Origin: Psychrobacter coccoides
Lineage (GTDB): Bacteria; Pseudomonadota; Gammaproteobacteria; Pseudomonadales; Moraxellaceae
DNA length: 32,665 nt
Assembly (NCBI RefSeq): GCF_017498085.1
Contig: NZ_JAGBKM010000027.1
Coordinates: forward strand, 1 to 32,665
Direction: 5' to 3'
Positions 16,381 to 25,513 of this stretch are shown here, in pieces. How positions within the stretch are numbered: position 1 is the stretch's first letter; the number at the start of each line of letters is the position of its first letter. The notes below the pieces were generated by a model. That model had not been told where the DNA came from. It searched no databases and worked only from the letters and a program-made list of their open reading frames with translations. Position numbers and translations under genes: made by a program.

Positions 16381-17781
16381 CTATGCCGCTCTACTACTAT
16401 GTCCAATCGAGCGAAACGCCGTCTTAAGGTTGTCATTATGCTCATGTATTTTCTTTTCAATCTTGGCATATTCATGTTTGAGCTTATCGTCGACTTCGTG
16501 CAAGCGATCAGCAAACTCAGTCTTTTTCATCTCAACGGTTTTTGCTTTTAGCGCTTGCCACTCTTCTATCGTTTGCGTAAAGGCGTCGTACTCCACCTTG
16601 ATGCGTTCTTGGAAACTTTGCATTGCCTGAGGTAGGTCAGTATTTAGACTATCAATGGTTTTGTGCGCTTTTTTGAACTGCATTTGTACTTCAGCATGTT
16701 TGATAGTCGCATCATCAACGGTACGTAGCTCTGATGTCAACCCAACTTTTGATAAACCAGCGATCAACCACTTGGTTGGATCATACTGCCACCATTTGAC
16801 CCCATTACGATAGTCGTATTGGAAGAAGTGATGGTAGTTATGATAACCCTCTCCCCAAGTAAAGATAGCCAAAAGGAAATTGTCACGGGCGGTATTGGTG
16901 TCGGTATAAGGACGGTTACCAATCATATGGCACAGTGAGTTAATAAAGAACGTGAAGTGATGGGTCAACACCAAACGCAGTAAACCTGCCAGTACTAAAG
17001 TACCCCAAACATCACCGACCAACCAACCAACGGCTGATACCAGACCAATATTGGTCGCCAGCACCCATAAGCCATAGTATTTATGCTGAATCTGTAAGAC
17101 TTTATCCCTAGTTAAGTCAGGAATGTTTTTATAATCGAACTTGCCACTAGGATAGTTACGCAGCATCCAACCGATATGGCTGAACCAGAATCCACGCTTG
17201 GCTGAATAAGGATCATCCAAACGATCATCCACGTGACGGTGATGGCTACGGTGTCCAGATACCCAGTCAAATGACGAGCCTTGTACCGCTAAGGTGGCAC
17301 CAAGCAATAAGAAGTTTCTGACGGCAGGGTGCGCCTTATAGGCACGGTGTGCCAAGAGGCGATGATAGCCTGCTGTGATGCTCAGTCCTGTCCATACCAT
17401 AAACGCACCAAAGACGCCCCAAACTGGCGTACTGACTTGGTGAGTCATAAGATACCATGGCGTGATGATTGCCGCAGCAATTGGCGTCGATACCAAGATC
17501 ACTGCAGGTATCCAGTTTATCGGTGCTTTTTTAAATTCAAGCTCACGCACGTTTAAAGTCACAGCCTCATCGTTCAATGCGACATCGCTTGGGTTAGCTG
17601 TGCTTGCATAGCTACGTTTGGTAGTGGGCTGCTCGTTCAGCGCACTTTTTGCTTTGGCGTCATCAAACCATGTTTTAAAACGCGTCGCTTGCACAGTCGC
17701 ATTTTGTAAAATGGTGTCGCCAGATTTGATAGCGAAACGTAAGCCTTTAAGCGGTAAGCCAATTGCTTTTTTTGCAATCAT
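16381..17781 (-). CDS. Membrane fatty-acid (acyl-CoA delta-9-type) desaturase with terminal extensions
   Basis: Integral-membrane di-iron enzyme that introduces a double bond into saturated acyl chains, helping to keep membranes fluid in the cold. The three histidine boxes are present: HRLLAH (140-145), HRSHH (177-181) and HNYHH (314-318), plus NSLCH (281-285). Hydrophobic segments lie at about 91-113, 120-140, 155-170 and 235-280. Length is 466 residues, longer than the usual 300-400: about 80 polar residues precede the first membrane segment, and about 110 Lys/Glu-rich residues (from about 357) follow the catalytic core and look like a coiled coil. Acyl-CoA versus acyl-lipid substrate and the delta-9 position are inferred from family. 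AGGA lies 8 nt before ATG. Confidence 0.88.
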   Translation of the reverse strand: MIAKKAIGLPLKGLRFAIKSGDTILQNATVQATRFKTWFDDAKAKSALNEQPTTKRSYASTANPSDVALNDEAVTLNVRELEFKKAPINWIPAVILVSTPIAAAIITPWYLMTHQVSTPVWGVFGAFMVWTGLSITAGYHRLLAHRAYKAHPAVRNFLLLGATLAVQGSSFDWVSGHRSHHRHVDDRLDDPYSAKRGFWFSHIGWMLRNYPSGKFDYKNIPDLTRDKVLQIQHKYYGLWVLATNIGLVSAVGWLVGDVWGTLVLAGLLRLVLTHHFTFFINSLCHMIGNRPYTDTNTARDNFLLAIFTWGEGYHNYHHFFQYDYRNGVKWWQYDPTKWLIAGLSKVGLTSELRTVDDATIKHAEVQMQFKKAHKTIDSLNTDLPQAMQSFQERIKVEYDAFTQTIEEWQALKAKTVEMKKTEFADRLHEVDDKLKHEYAKIEKKIHEHNDNLKTAFRSIGHSSRAA

Positions 17782-18290
17782 GTAATATTCCTAACGATAT
17801 TAGTTTCAGGCCCTATATTAACCTAAATAGAGTGGAAAGTGAACAGTTATACACTAGAAAAATATTGCTAAATAACAATAACTTGTATGAATATAGAGAT
17901 TGTATTACCTGAATACCCTACTGGCTTTCAGGGATTAGATAAAAATGTAAGTGTTAGTGAGTTTCTTTACTAAACGATGTTGGGTCATTGTCATATTTGT
18001 ATGCTCTACCATTAATTAAAAAAACTACCAAGTGTTTAGGGCATGCTCTAAACTCAGTCGATAAATCCAATTTCAAGCTTAGACCGTGCCAATATTATGG
18101 TGTGCCAGATTTTATCTCATTTATCTAAAGTTCACTATATACTCAGTCTATCATGGCTGTGTATCAGGTTTATTGCCAAGAGAGAATACCATCATCGATA
18201 TGCCCTAAACCAAAAATAAAGGATTGTCGGGCTAGAGGTTGAAGTATGGTAGATTTCATCTGCAAGTGTGACAACGCTACTGGGAGGTTT
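17782..18290. other. Non-coding gap between the desaturase and GDPD genes
   Basis: About 500 bp with no convincing gene. It must hold the desaturase promoter on the minus strand. The only notable structure is an imperfect palindrome at 18034-18053, listed separately. A short open stretch here on the minus strand has no ribosome site or recognisable protein. Confidence 0.5.
18034..18053. repeat. 20-nt imperfect palindrome
   Basis: GTTTAG and CTAAAC flank a GCATGC core, with one G/T irregularity on each side of the axis. It could be a regulator-binding site for the desaturase, about 255 bp upstream of its start, or part of a repeated element; no second full copy was seen in this window. Confidence 0.3.
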
Positions 18291-18324
18291 TTTGAACTGA
18301 CTATAAATTTGAACTGATTATAAA
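18291..18324. repeat. 17-bp tandem duplication over the GDPD stop codon
   Basis: TTTGAACTGACTATAAA (18291-18307) is followed without a gap by the same 17 bases with one C-to-T change (18308-18324). The GDPD stop codon (18318-18320) falls inside the second copy. Confidence 0.75.
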
Positions 18325-19097
18325 ATAGGCGATAAAACCTGTGTTGGAATATCGGTAATAATAAAGTCAACCTGCCATTTTACCAGCTGTTTTATGGCTT
18401 TGATATCATTAACAGTCCATGCGCTTACCGATAAACCATAACGATGCGCATGATAAATGATGGCTTCAGTCAATAGAGGATAGTAAACGCCCAGTTGAAT
18501 ACAGCCAAGCTGTAAGGCTCGATTGGGCGCAGATATCAGTAAGTCTGGGTTGCGCACAAGCAAGCCGCGTGGGATAAGGGTCAGATATTGATGACGTTGC
18601 AATCTAGCCAGCAGCTGGGTATCAAAGGTGGTCAGAACAATGGGTAAGCTGGCAAGTGGCGTATCAATCAGATAGCGCATCAACGCTTGTATCAGCTTTG
18701 AGTGGTTGGTTCTGTCATGAGTTTTTATCTCAAGCTCGATATGGGTAAATTTGGATAATGGCGGCGGCGCTTGTGCGGGCAAATCTCTATCGCCAGATGA
18801 CAGTACTGAGGCTAACATGTCTAAGGTGATGATGGGGTGTCCAAATTGTAAATGGCGTCTTATCTCCGCCAGATTGAGTTGGTCTATACGTGACTGTAAA
18901 CGACACAATCGCTGTAGCGTGTCATCATGAAAAACTATCAAATGCTCATCGGCAGTCAGCTGCACATCAAGCTCAACCCCTGCCAATCCTCGTGGATATA
19001 GACTCTGAGCGTGATAAAACCCATGTAAGGTGTTTTCTAGTGCCTCATTGCGGGCACCGCGATGACCAAGCAGCTGGGTGTTTCCAAGTTTTATCAT
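18318..19097 (-). CDS. Glycerophosphodiester phosphodiesterase
   Basis: Hydrolyses glycerophosphodiesters to glycerol-3-phosphate and an alcohol, used in phospholipid turnover. The 259-residue protein has no signal peptide, so it resembles cytoplasmic UgpQ rather than periplasmic GlpQ. Active-site features: GHRGARNEALENT (His12, Arg13, and the conserved Glu and Asn), VELDVQLTADEHLIVFHDD (metal-binding Glu42 and Asp44, catalytic His57), and SAWTVND and FIITDIP near the C terminus. ELEIKTH supplies the mid-barrel Glu and Lys. It is transcribed away from the lipoprotein gene at 19486; the 390-bp gap between them holds both promoters. No clear terminator follows it. Confidence 0.92.
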   Translation of the reverse strand: MIKLGNTQLLGHRGARNEALENTLHGFYHAQSLYPRGLAGVELDVQLTADEHLIVFHDDTLQRLCRLQSRIDQLNLAEIRRHLQFGHPIITLDMLASVLSSGDRDLPAQAPPPLSKFTHIELEIKTHDRTNHSKLIQALMRYLIDTPLASLPIVLTTFDTQLLARLQRHQYLTLIPRGLLVRNPDLLISAPNRALQLGCIQLGVYYPLLTEAIIYHAHRYGLSVSAWTVNDIKAIKQLVKWQVDFIITDIPTQVLSPIL

Positions 19098-19285
19098 AGG
19101 TGCATTATTATCATAGGTGTGTGGTTATCATCATTTAAGATGATGAGTGGTATAAATAAGGGTTAGTTTTTGACCAGATGCAAACAGACTAGTTTAATCC
19201 TTTAGAGCTTTGTTATGATTTTGCAACCAAAAGCAGGTTTTGAGTGAGTCGACATGCTTAATTTGTATACCGATGGTCTACAGTG

Positions 19286-19314
19286 CTGAACAAACTTTTT
19301 AAACACCGTATAAT
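19286..19314 (+). promoter_or_regulatory. Candidate promoter of the 19486 lipoprotein gene
   Basis: A perfect TATAAT at 19309-19314 has a weak -35 box (CTGAAC, 19286-19291) at 17-bp spacing. It implies a leader of about 165 nt. The rest of the 390-bp divergent gap (19098-19485) shows nothing else I can name. Confidence 0.45.
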
Positions 19315-19485
19315 AGCGTAATTTTATGCTTAGAAGTATATGGTCTGTCATTATCTGTCTTTTTACGTAAATCATGTAAATTGTGGACCAGTTCGATTAA
19401 CATAACGGTATTTAACACGTTGATAGCGGTATCAAGGCTGGTCGTTGATGGCGGTATGACTCAGTAAATTAGGAGCGAGGTGAAG

Positions 19486-20460
19486 ATGAGCGTAACAAAT
19501 AAAAGTTTGAGCAAATGGCAAAAAGCTGCTGGCATTGGGATGGTGTGTGGTTTGGTGCTTGCTGGTTGTGATCGCTCAGAAAAAGAGACTGTAGAGGTTG
19601 AAGATGCAGAATCAGTGGAGCAGCAGCCAGTCACTGACGAAAATGCTGCCGCTACCTCTGTAGGCTGTAATGACTCTATGGTACAGGATCGTCTGAAAAC
19701 AGCCCTGAAAAATACGCTCAATCAACAAGCACAAACCCTAGCAGCCAACTATGCCAATACAGCAGAAGTCAGTCTAAGCGGTGGTATGGTGAGTGATAAA
19801 GTCAATAATATCAAGGTTGATATTCAAAACGTAGCGGTATTACAAGAAGCCAATGCTAATGGTATGACCACCTGTCAGGCGAGTGTTAGTATGACATTAC
19901 CGAGCGAAGACTTGTATCAAGCCAGTCAGGCGCATGCCGCAAATAACAAACCCAGTTTGCAGACCCGTGCGGCGCAGGACAATATCCGTATCAACAATAA
20001 TATGCTAGTCGATGATGCCTTTACCTATGTGGCAGGTACTCAAGCTGGACAGGTACAAGCCCGTATCGCAGGCCAACCAGCGCTAATCGCTATCGTAGCT
20101 GATGTGATGGCAGGCTCAGCATTTCAAGCGGTTATGGAAGAAGCGCAAGAAGAACGCCAAGCTGCAGAAGCTCGTCGCCGAGCGCAAGAGGCTGCCCGTC
20201 GCCGTGAAGCGGCTCAAGAAGCACGTGAAGAGCAGGCCAGTCGTCAACCAAGTGCTGTGACCCCCGCTGAGCCGGCACGTCCTGCAGAGCCTGCGACGCC
20301 GCCTACGACAAGTCAGAGCAACAGTCCTGCCAATAATCAAGCAGCGTCAACGCCCAGTGCTAATGCTGAAGCACCAACCATCTCGGCGTTGCCTAAAGTT
20401 GCGCCTGAAGATGACAGCATAGATATGGTTATTATCGAAGATGAAAGTGCAACTTATTAA
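19486..20460 (+). CDS. Lipoprotein of unknown function with Arg/Ala coiled coil and Pro-rich tail
   Basis: I do not recognise this 324-residue protein. AGGAG and GAGG lie 10 and 5 nt before the ATG at 19486; an in-frame GTG at 19480 overlaps the ribosome site and is less likely. The signal peptide ends in the lipobox LAGC, so Cys28 should be lipidated; Asp at the next position is the classical inner-membrane retention signal in E. coli. An acidic linker (30-50) leads to a compact domain (about 55-205) with two further cysteines, Cys61 and Cys130, which could form a disulfide. Then come an Ala/Glu/Arg-rich helix, probably a coiled coil (about 206-250), a Pro/Ser/Asn-rich linker (about 251-300) and an acidic end. 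The layout suggests an anchored periplasmic protein spanning some distance. It is a single-gene unit with its own terminator. Confidence 0.7.
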   Translation: MSVTNKSLSKWQKAAGIGMVCGLVLAGCDRSEKETVEVEDAESVEQQPVTDENAAATSVGCNDSMVQDRLKTALKNTLNQQAQTLAANYANTAEVSLSGGMVSDKVNNIKVDIQNVAVLQEANANGMTTCQASVSMTLPSEDLYQASQAHAANNKPSLQTRAAQDNIRINNNMLVDDAFTYVAGTQAGQVQARIAGQPALIAIVADVMAGSAFQAVMEEAQEERQAAEARRRAQEAARRREAAQEAREEQASRQPSAVTPAEPARPAEPATPPTTSQSNSPANNQAASTPSANAEAPTISALPKVAPEDDSIDMVIIEDESATY

Positions 20461-20522
20461 GCCACAATACTTACTGAGTTGCGCCTCTACTTGCTAATAA
20501 ACTTATCGTCATGAGCACACCG

Positions 20523-20561
20523 AAACACACCCACAGCTTAAATGTTGTGGGTGTGTTTTTT
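20523..20561 (+). terminator. Intrinsic terminator of the 19486 lipoprotein gene
   Basis: AAACACACCCACA (20523-20535) and TGTGGGTGTGTTT (20546-20558) pair over 13 bp with a 10-nt loop, followed by more Ts. It lies between two convergent genes and may also slow transcription from the right. Confidence 0.85.
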
Positions 20562-20630
20562 GACGCAGTATGACAAAATTTAGCCATTTTTAGCCCATTT
20601 AGATATCATCATTTGAACTGAAGACACGCC

Positions 20631-21227
20631 CTAGGTGTCGTCAGAAAATTTTTGTAAGACTTTGCTGTCCCATAGCACCTCTGAGACTTGACTTGGATCA
20701 GTACAAAATCGTGCGGCGACAAACAGCCAATCAGACAGACGGTTGATAAAGCTGATGGCCGTACTACGGATGGCTTCTGGGCGCTGCTGTTGTAGGAGTA
20801 CTGCTTGGCGCTCAGCGCGGCGGCACACACTTCTTGCTATGTGCAGCTGGCTGACCAATACTGAGCCTGTCGGCAAAATAAAATCTTTGAGGGGTGGTAA
20901 AGAGGCATTCATCGTATCGATTTGCTGCTCTAACCATTCGATGTGGGTGGTATTTACGCCTTCATATTCTGGCATCGCAAGCTCACCACCGATATTAAAG
21001 AGCAGATGTTGGATGATGACTAAAGCATCAGAGACGTGGGTTTCTATGGAGGATGCTTTGCTTTGTCGCAATTGGGCACGTACCAAGCCAATATGCGAGT
21101 TTAGCTCGTCAATGTCGCCCATGACACTAAATAACACATCAGCTTTGCTGACACGACTACCGTCTGCCATGCCTGTGCTGCCATCGTCACCGGTGCGTGT
21201 ATAAATTTTGCTTAAGCGATTGCCCAT
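20631..21227 (-). CDS. PduO-type ATP:cob(I)alamin adenosyltransferase
   Basis: Transfers the adenosyl group of ATP to cob(I)alamin, making coenzyme B12. The 198-residue protein shows the family signature near its start, YTRTGDDGSTGMADGSRVSK, with the ATP-binding TRTGDDG; then GDIDELNSHIG, and, in the C-terminal helices, RSVCRRAERQ and the INRLSDWLFVAAR motif. AAGGA lies 7 nt before ATG. No cobalamin riboswitch is visible in the 135-bp gap to cysS, and no B12-dependent enzyme is in the window, so its role is probably salvage or supply for an enzyme elsewhere. It is transcribed divergently from cysS. Confidence 0.93.
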   Translation of the reverse strand: MGNRLSKIYTRTGDDGSTGMADGSRVSKADVLFSVMGDIDELNSHIGLVRAQLRQSKASSIETHVSDALVIIQHLLFNIGGELAMPEYEGVNTTHIEWLEQQIDTMNASLPPLKDFILPTGSVLVSQLHIARSVCRRAERQAVLLQQQRPEAIRSTAISFINRLSDWLFVAARFCTDPSQVSEVLWDSKVLQKFSDDT

Positions 21228-21362
21228 GTTTATATCCTTAGTGGCTGGGTGATAGGTATTAGTTTTGCGCTCATTGTAGTATTTTAAGACCGTTTTCGCT
21301 AAGATAATGAGTTACGTTTTATATGACTATTATTTATATTTTTTATAAAGGGCAATTTTACC

Positions 21363-22823
21363 ATGACCACACCACTTGCAGACGCTATGTCTCAGCTTGC
21401 TATTTATGATTCACTCACTGGCCGTAAGCGTCAATTTGAGCCGCTAAAAGCAGGAAAAGTAGGTATGTATGTGTGCGGAATGACGGTTTATGACTACTGT
21501 CATATCGGTCATGCACGGGTCATGGTTGCTTTTGACATGGTGGTGCGCTGGTTGACGCAATTGGGTTATGACGTCAATTATATCCGCAATATCACTGATA
21601 TTGATGACAAGATTATCGTACGTGCAAGTGAGAACAATGAAGATATTAGTGTGCTGACTCAGCGCTTTATCGCAGCGATGCACGAAGACGCAGATGCGCT
21701 TGGCTGCTTGAGGCCAGATGCCGAACCACGTGCTACTGATCATATTGATGAGATGCAGCAAATGATCGAGACTTTGGTCACCAGTGATTACGCTTATGCT
21801 GGCGATAATGGCGATGTGTACTATGCGGTTGATAGCTTTCCTGAGTACGGCAAGTTATCCAAGCGTAATCTCGATGAGATGCAAGCAGGCTCGCGTGTCG
21901 ATGTAGAGACGGATAAGCGCAGCCCCTTTGATTTTGTATTATGGAAAGCCGCCAAGCCTAATGAGCCGCAGTGGGCGTCACCGTGGGGGCAAGGACGTCC
22001 AGGCTGGCATATTGAATGCTCAGCGATGTCGACCAAGTGCCTAGGCAATACTTTTGATATTCATGGTGGCGGACACGATTTGCAGTTTCCACATCACGAA
22101 AACGAGATTGCTCAATCTGAAGCAGCGACTGGCTGCGAGTATGCCCGCAATTGGATGCATGTTGGCTTTATCAATGTCGATGGCGAAAAGATGTCTAAGT
22201 CACTTGGCAACTTTTTTACCATTCGTGATGTGACAGCGAAATATCTGCCAGAAACGGTGCGTTTTTTCTTATTATCAAGCCATTATCGTAGCCAGGTAAA
22301 CTTCTCTGATAGTGCCTTAGATGAGTCGCATAATAGCCTAAGCAGACTGTATAATGCTTTAAAACTCGCTGAACAGCAAAAAGGCCAAGTGTTGACAGTT
22401 AATAATGAGCTGATAAATAAAGCTTACAGCAGCATTGCAGGGCAAGATTTTATCAAAGCGATGAATGATGATTTTAATAGCTCAACAGCGATTAGTGTGT
22501 TGTTTGGGCTAGCACGTGACATCAATAAAGCGGTTAAAGCCGAAGAAGTCGACACGGCATGGCAATTGGCGCAGCAGCTCAAAGCCTTGGCGCAAGTGCT
22601 TAATATACTGCAGCAGCCAGTGCAGCAGTTTTTGCAAGCAGTCACAGGCGGTGAGCAAGAGGGCGGTCTGACAGATGCAGATATCGATGCGCTCATCATC
22701 GAGCGCAGCGATGCCAAAGCCGGCAAAAACTTTGCGCGTGCAGATGAGATACGTGATCAGCTCAAAGAGGCAGGAATCGAGCTTGAAGACAGCCGTGCAG
22801 GAACGACATGGCGCCGTGCCTAA
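21363..22823 (+). CDS. cysS: Cysteinyl-tRNA synthetase
   Basis: Class I aminoacyl-tRNA synthetase that charges tRNA-Cys. It has 486 residues, against 461 in E. coli. HIGH (47-50) and KMSKS (276-280) are intact. The zinc ligands Cys38, Cys219, His244 and Glu248 keep exactly the E. coli spacing (28, 209, 234, 238), shifted by ten residues. The extra ten N-terminal residues could mean that translation starts at Met9, though AAAGGG upstream of 21363 supports the longer form. The C-terminal region has the usual helical tRNA-binding domain ending in [10 protein letters not shown]. It is followed by a strong terminator. Confidence 0.97.
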   Translation: MTTPLADAMSQLAIYDSLTGRKRQFEPLKAGKVGMYVCGMTVYDYCHIGHARVMVAFDMVVRWLTQLGYDVNYIRNITDIDDKIIVRASENNEDISVLTQRFIAAMHEDADALGCLRPDAEPRATDHIDEMQQMIETLVTSDYAYAGDNGDVYYAVDSFPEYGKLSKRNLDEMQAGSRVDVETDKRSPFDFVLWKAAKPNEPQWASPWGQGRPGWHIECSAMSTKCLGNTFDIHGGGHDLQFPHHENEIAQSEAATGCEYARNWMHVGFINVDGEKMSKSLGNFFTIRDVTAKYLPETVRFFLLSSHYRSQVNFSDSALDESHNSLSRLYNALKLAEQQKGQVLTVNNELINKAYSSIAGQDFIKAMNDDFNSSTAISVLFGLARDINKAVKAEEVDTAWQLAQQLKALAQVLNILQQPVQQFLQAVTGGEQEGGLTDADIDALIIERSDAKAGKNFARADEIRDQLKEAGIELEDSRAGTTWRRA

Positions 22824-22848
22824 ACCATATATAAACGGTCATTAATTA

Positions 22849-22874
22849 AGCCAGCATCTCGCTGGCTTTTTTTT
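22849..22874 (+). terminator. Intrinsic terminator of cysS
   Basis: AGCCAGC (22849-22855) pairs with GCTGGCT (22861-22867) around a 5-nt loop, followed by a run of Ts. It is 25 nt after the stop. Confidence 0.9.
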
Positions 22875-22970
22875 GCAGATTACTTTAGCTTAACTCAATA
22901 CTATGGCGAAGACTTTAATTTTATGCAAATATTTCATCATATTCTTAATCATCATGTGACAGGCGATAAA

Positions 22971-24941
22971 ATGCTTGAAAGTATTGATAGCAGTAATACC
23001 TGTTCATATCAACATCGCAGTATGCTGCAGTTAATCATAAGCGGCCTTGTGATTGTATGTGGTCTCTTGCTTATACCAGCTCATGCTGCAGTCAGTGCTA
23101 ACGATCAAAGTACTGATAAGCAAGCTAATGAACCAGTGCGAACACAAGTAGAGCAGAGTAAACCAGAAAACCTAACTGAATATGTTGAACAGAAAGTCAA
23201 TACCATCACGCAAGAAGGCATCAGTGTGTCTGAGCTTGCTGATGAGATGTTTGATCCAAGCGACAATCAGGTAGTAGCACAAGCCGGTAACTTACAAGGT
23301 GAAACCGGTCTAACAGGGGAGTATAACCAAAGCTATTATCCACTCACCAAACTTAATACTGGTTTGCCCGCTCTCTCTGAACCGCCAAATCTATCGACGC
23401 CAGTGGCGACGTTAGAGTTTTTTCAATCAGCGGTGATGAAGCAGCAGTTTGATTTGGCTGCTTATGCACTGAATATGAATCTGATTGATAGCGAGGTTCA
23501 GCGCAGTCGTGCCATTGAGCTCTCAAAACGTCTGGATTTTTTGTTGTCTAAAAGAGAGCTGTATGTTTTTGATGATCTGCCGGATCGTCCTGATGGGCTG
23601 ATTGAGCCGCCTTTAGGCAATGCCAGTAGTGTGATGGGTATTCCGAGGCGATCGATACAGCTTGGCTATATCGATTATCGTGAACGCCGTGTCCCTATTT
23701 CTTTGGAGCGAGTGCGGGTGCAGGATAGTGCACCTCAGTGGGTGTTTTCGGCACAGACGGTTGGTAATATTGACAATCTTTATCAGCAGTACCATCCAGC
23801 AGAGTTTGAACGCTACTTACCTATAGGGATGAAGCTGACCTTATTTGGTATTGCTTTGTGGGAGTTTTTGGCATTAGGGCTGTTTTTTTTGCTGACTATG
23901 GGTGTGGGCTGGCTGCTGAGTAAAGGTACGTGGAAGATCGTCAGTCGTTATATTGATGAAGAAAAGTATGGCGCTTATGTCGGTAGTACGCATGGTGTCG
24001 CAGATCTAGTCAATAAATTGACCGTTCCTTTGACGTTTAGTATCAGTTTTTTATTGGTATTTACCTTGGTGTCAGGCGGTTTTCCTTATTTAGATGCTGT
24101 GGCGTCATCCACTCGCCCAATCATCTGGATTGGTTTGGTGTTTAGTACCATGTGGCTGGGCATACGAGCGATCAACTTTTTTGCCAATCGCTACCAAAAC
24201 CTACAAATTGAAAATTTGGCCGAAGAGCACTTTGACAAAGAGCGTCGTCGTCGTACTTATGTGTCTATCTTTCGCCGAGTTTTTATCTTTGTCATGATTT
24301 TGGGGAGTATCTGGATAGGCCTCAGCGAGTTTACTAACATGGAAGGCCTTGGCAAGACATTATTGACCTCGGCTGGTATCGCTGGTGTGATTCTTGGTAT
24401 CGCCGCACAGCCTATATTGGGTAATATTATCGCTGGCGTGCAAGTCGCTGTTACTCAGCCTATACGTATTGGTGACACAGTGATTATAGAAGGGGATTGG
24501 ACGACGATTGAGGATTTACGCTATACCTATGCGGTATTAAAGACGTGGGATGAGCGTCGTTTGATCGTACCGATGCGCTACTTGATTAGTGAGGTGATAG
24601 AAAACTGGTCGCATACCGATGTACATCAGACTTGTGTGGTGTATTTACATGTGGACTATGGCGCTGATATCGACGCCATTCGACAAAAATATATTGAGCT
24701 GGTGAAAGAAAACCCATTGTGGGATGGTGAGACCGAACCTCAGATTTTGGTGGTGTCTGTTAATGAATATACTATTAAGTTACGTGGTAGTTTAGCGTCT
24801 GATGGCCCTATGAGTGCTTTTGACTTAGAGTGTCAAGTGCGTGAGCAGATGCTGAAATATCTCTATCATGAACAAAAGGAGTATTTGCCGGCAGAGCGTA
24901 TTATCTATAAAGGTGTAAGTCTCAAAGAAAAAAGTAATTAA
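22971..24941 (+). CDS. MscS-family mechanosensitive channel with periplasmic N-terminal domain
   Basis: Inner-membrane channel that opens under membrane tension to release solutes during osmotic downshock. The start is uncertain. The frame is open from the ATG at 22923, which has no ribosome site. I chose the ATG at 22971 because AGG lies 7 nt before it; a third ATG at 23022 directly begins the hydrophobic signal peptide (MLQLIISGLVIVC...AHA). After the signal comes a soluble region of about 245 residues, then five membrane helices and the MscS core. The pore helix and beta-domain entry are seen in GIAGVILGIAAQPILGNII and QPIRIGDTVIIEGDWTTIEDL; the C-terminal alpha/beta domain follows. At 656 residues it is over twice the size of E. 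coli MscS (286), similar to YnaI- or MscM-like members in having extra helices. No clear terminator follows. Confidence 0.88.
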   Translation: MLESIDSSNTCSYQHRSMLQLIISGLVIVCGLLLIPAHAAVSANDQSTDKQANEPVRTQVEQSKPENLTEYVEQKVNTITQEGISVSELADEMFDPSDNQVVAQAGNLQGETGLTGEYNQSYYPLTKLNTGLPALSEPPNLSTPVATLEFFQSAVMKQQFDLAAYALNMNLIDSEVQRSRAIELSKRLDFLLSKRELYVFDDLPDRPDGLIEPPLGNASSVMGIPRRSIQLGYIDYRERRVPISLERVRVQDSAPQWVFSAQTVGNIDNLYQQYHPAEFERYLPIGMKLTLFGIALWEFLALGLFFLLTMGVGWLLSKGTWKIVSRYIDEEKYGAYVGSTHGVADLVNKLTVPLTFSISFLLVFTLVSGGFPYLDAVASSTRPIIWIGLVFSTMWLGIRAINFFANRYQNLQIENLAEEHFDKERRRRTYVSIFRRVFIFVMILGSIWIGLSEFTNMEGLGKTLLTSAGIAGVILGIAAQPILGNIIAGVQVAVTQPIRIGDTVIIEGDWTTIEDLRYTYAVLKTWDERRLIVPMRYLISEVIENWSHTDVHQTCVVYLHVDYGADIDAIRQKYIELVKENPLWDGETEPQILVVSVNEYTIKLRGSLASDGPMSAFDLECQVREQMLKYLYHEQKEYLPAERIIYKGVSLKEKSN

Positions 24942-25268
24942 AGTGTTATTTCTAAAAATCGATGGTTTGGAAGTATTTTGATCACTAGATATCTATCAAC
25001 ATAAGTTTACATTAGTGAGGAGTTGTTACTGAAAAACAGGCTCGTCTTAGTATTACAAATAACGGTTATGCTATATAGAAAATATTTTTATCGATGAAGA
25101 TTGAGTAATTATGTTTTTAAAAGCTAATGAACACGGGGCTTTACCCTAAACCCTTAATTTTATTAAGGATATTTTGGAAAAATACATTTACGTTTTTTTA
25201 TGTTGTTTTTTAATTAGCATTTTGTTTGTTATTACTTACTAGGTTTGTTATATTCTTAGTTGATAGTA

Positions 25269-25299
25269 TTGATTTATACATAGTGTTTTTCAGTATAAT
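25269..25299 (+). promoter_or_regulatory. Candidate promoter of the autotransporter gene
   Basis: TTGATT (25269-25274) and a perfect TATAAT (25294-25299) are separated by 19 bp, slightly longer than ideal. Confidence 0.4.
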
Positions 25300-25370
25300 C
25301 ATTATGAGCATATTAAGTAATTAGAGTCTGAACAGCACAGAGATTAAGCCGTGTGACATTTTCAGTAGAT

Positions 25371-25384
25371 AGTACTATAGTACT
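25371..25384. repeat. Perfect 14-nt palindrome in the autotransporter leader
   Basis: AGTACTATAGTACT reads the same on both strands. It lies downstream of the candidate promoter and 130 bp before the start codon, and may be an operator or an RNA hairpin. Confidence 0.45.
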
Positions 25385-25513
25385 GAGTCAGTTTTATAAC
25401 TGGAATAAATTGATGTTAATGGTGAGAGTTGTTTGTATTCTTTTTACCGCATGTGTTTTCATTATTAGCGTGAATGGCTAATGAGATAACATAGAGGCTA
25501 GAGGGTACAAAAA

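Larger units (their letters stand above)
24942..25513 (+). other. AT-rich gap and leader region before the autotransporter gene
   Basis: About 570 bp without a gene. It holds a short AT-rich inverted repeat (CCTTAAT/ATTAAGG, 25152-25168) that could be a weak terminator for the channel gene, a candidate promoter at 25269-25299 and a perfect palindrome at 25371-25384. If that promoter is used, the leader is about 205 nt. Confidence 0.5.

Noticed and set aside
1430..18285. The shared 11-mer CGCTACTGGGA at 1432 and 18275 as a possible dispersed regulatory repeat.
   Set aside because: Many 11-mers recur by chance in 32 kb. The second site lacks the partner arm and the flanks do not match.
18170..18370. 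A minus-strand open frame overlapping the 3' end of the GDPD gene.
   Set aside because: It overlaps the GDPD frame, has no motif and no ribosome site.
21228..21362. A possible cobalamin riboswitch upstream of the adenosyltransferase gene.
   Set aside because: The 135-bp gap is too short for the full element and I could not find its conserved B12-box.
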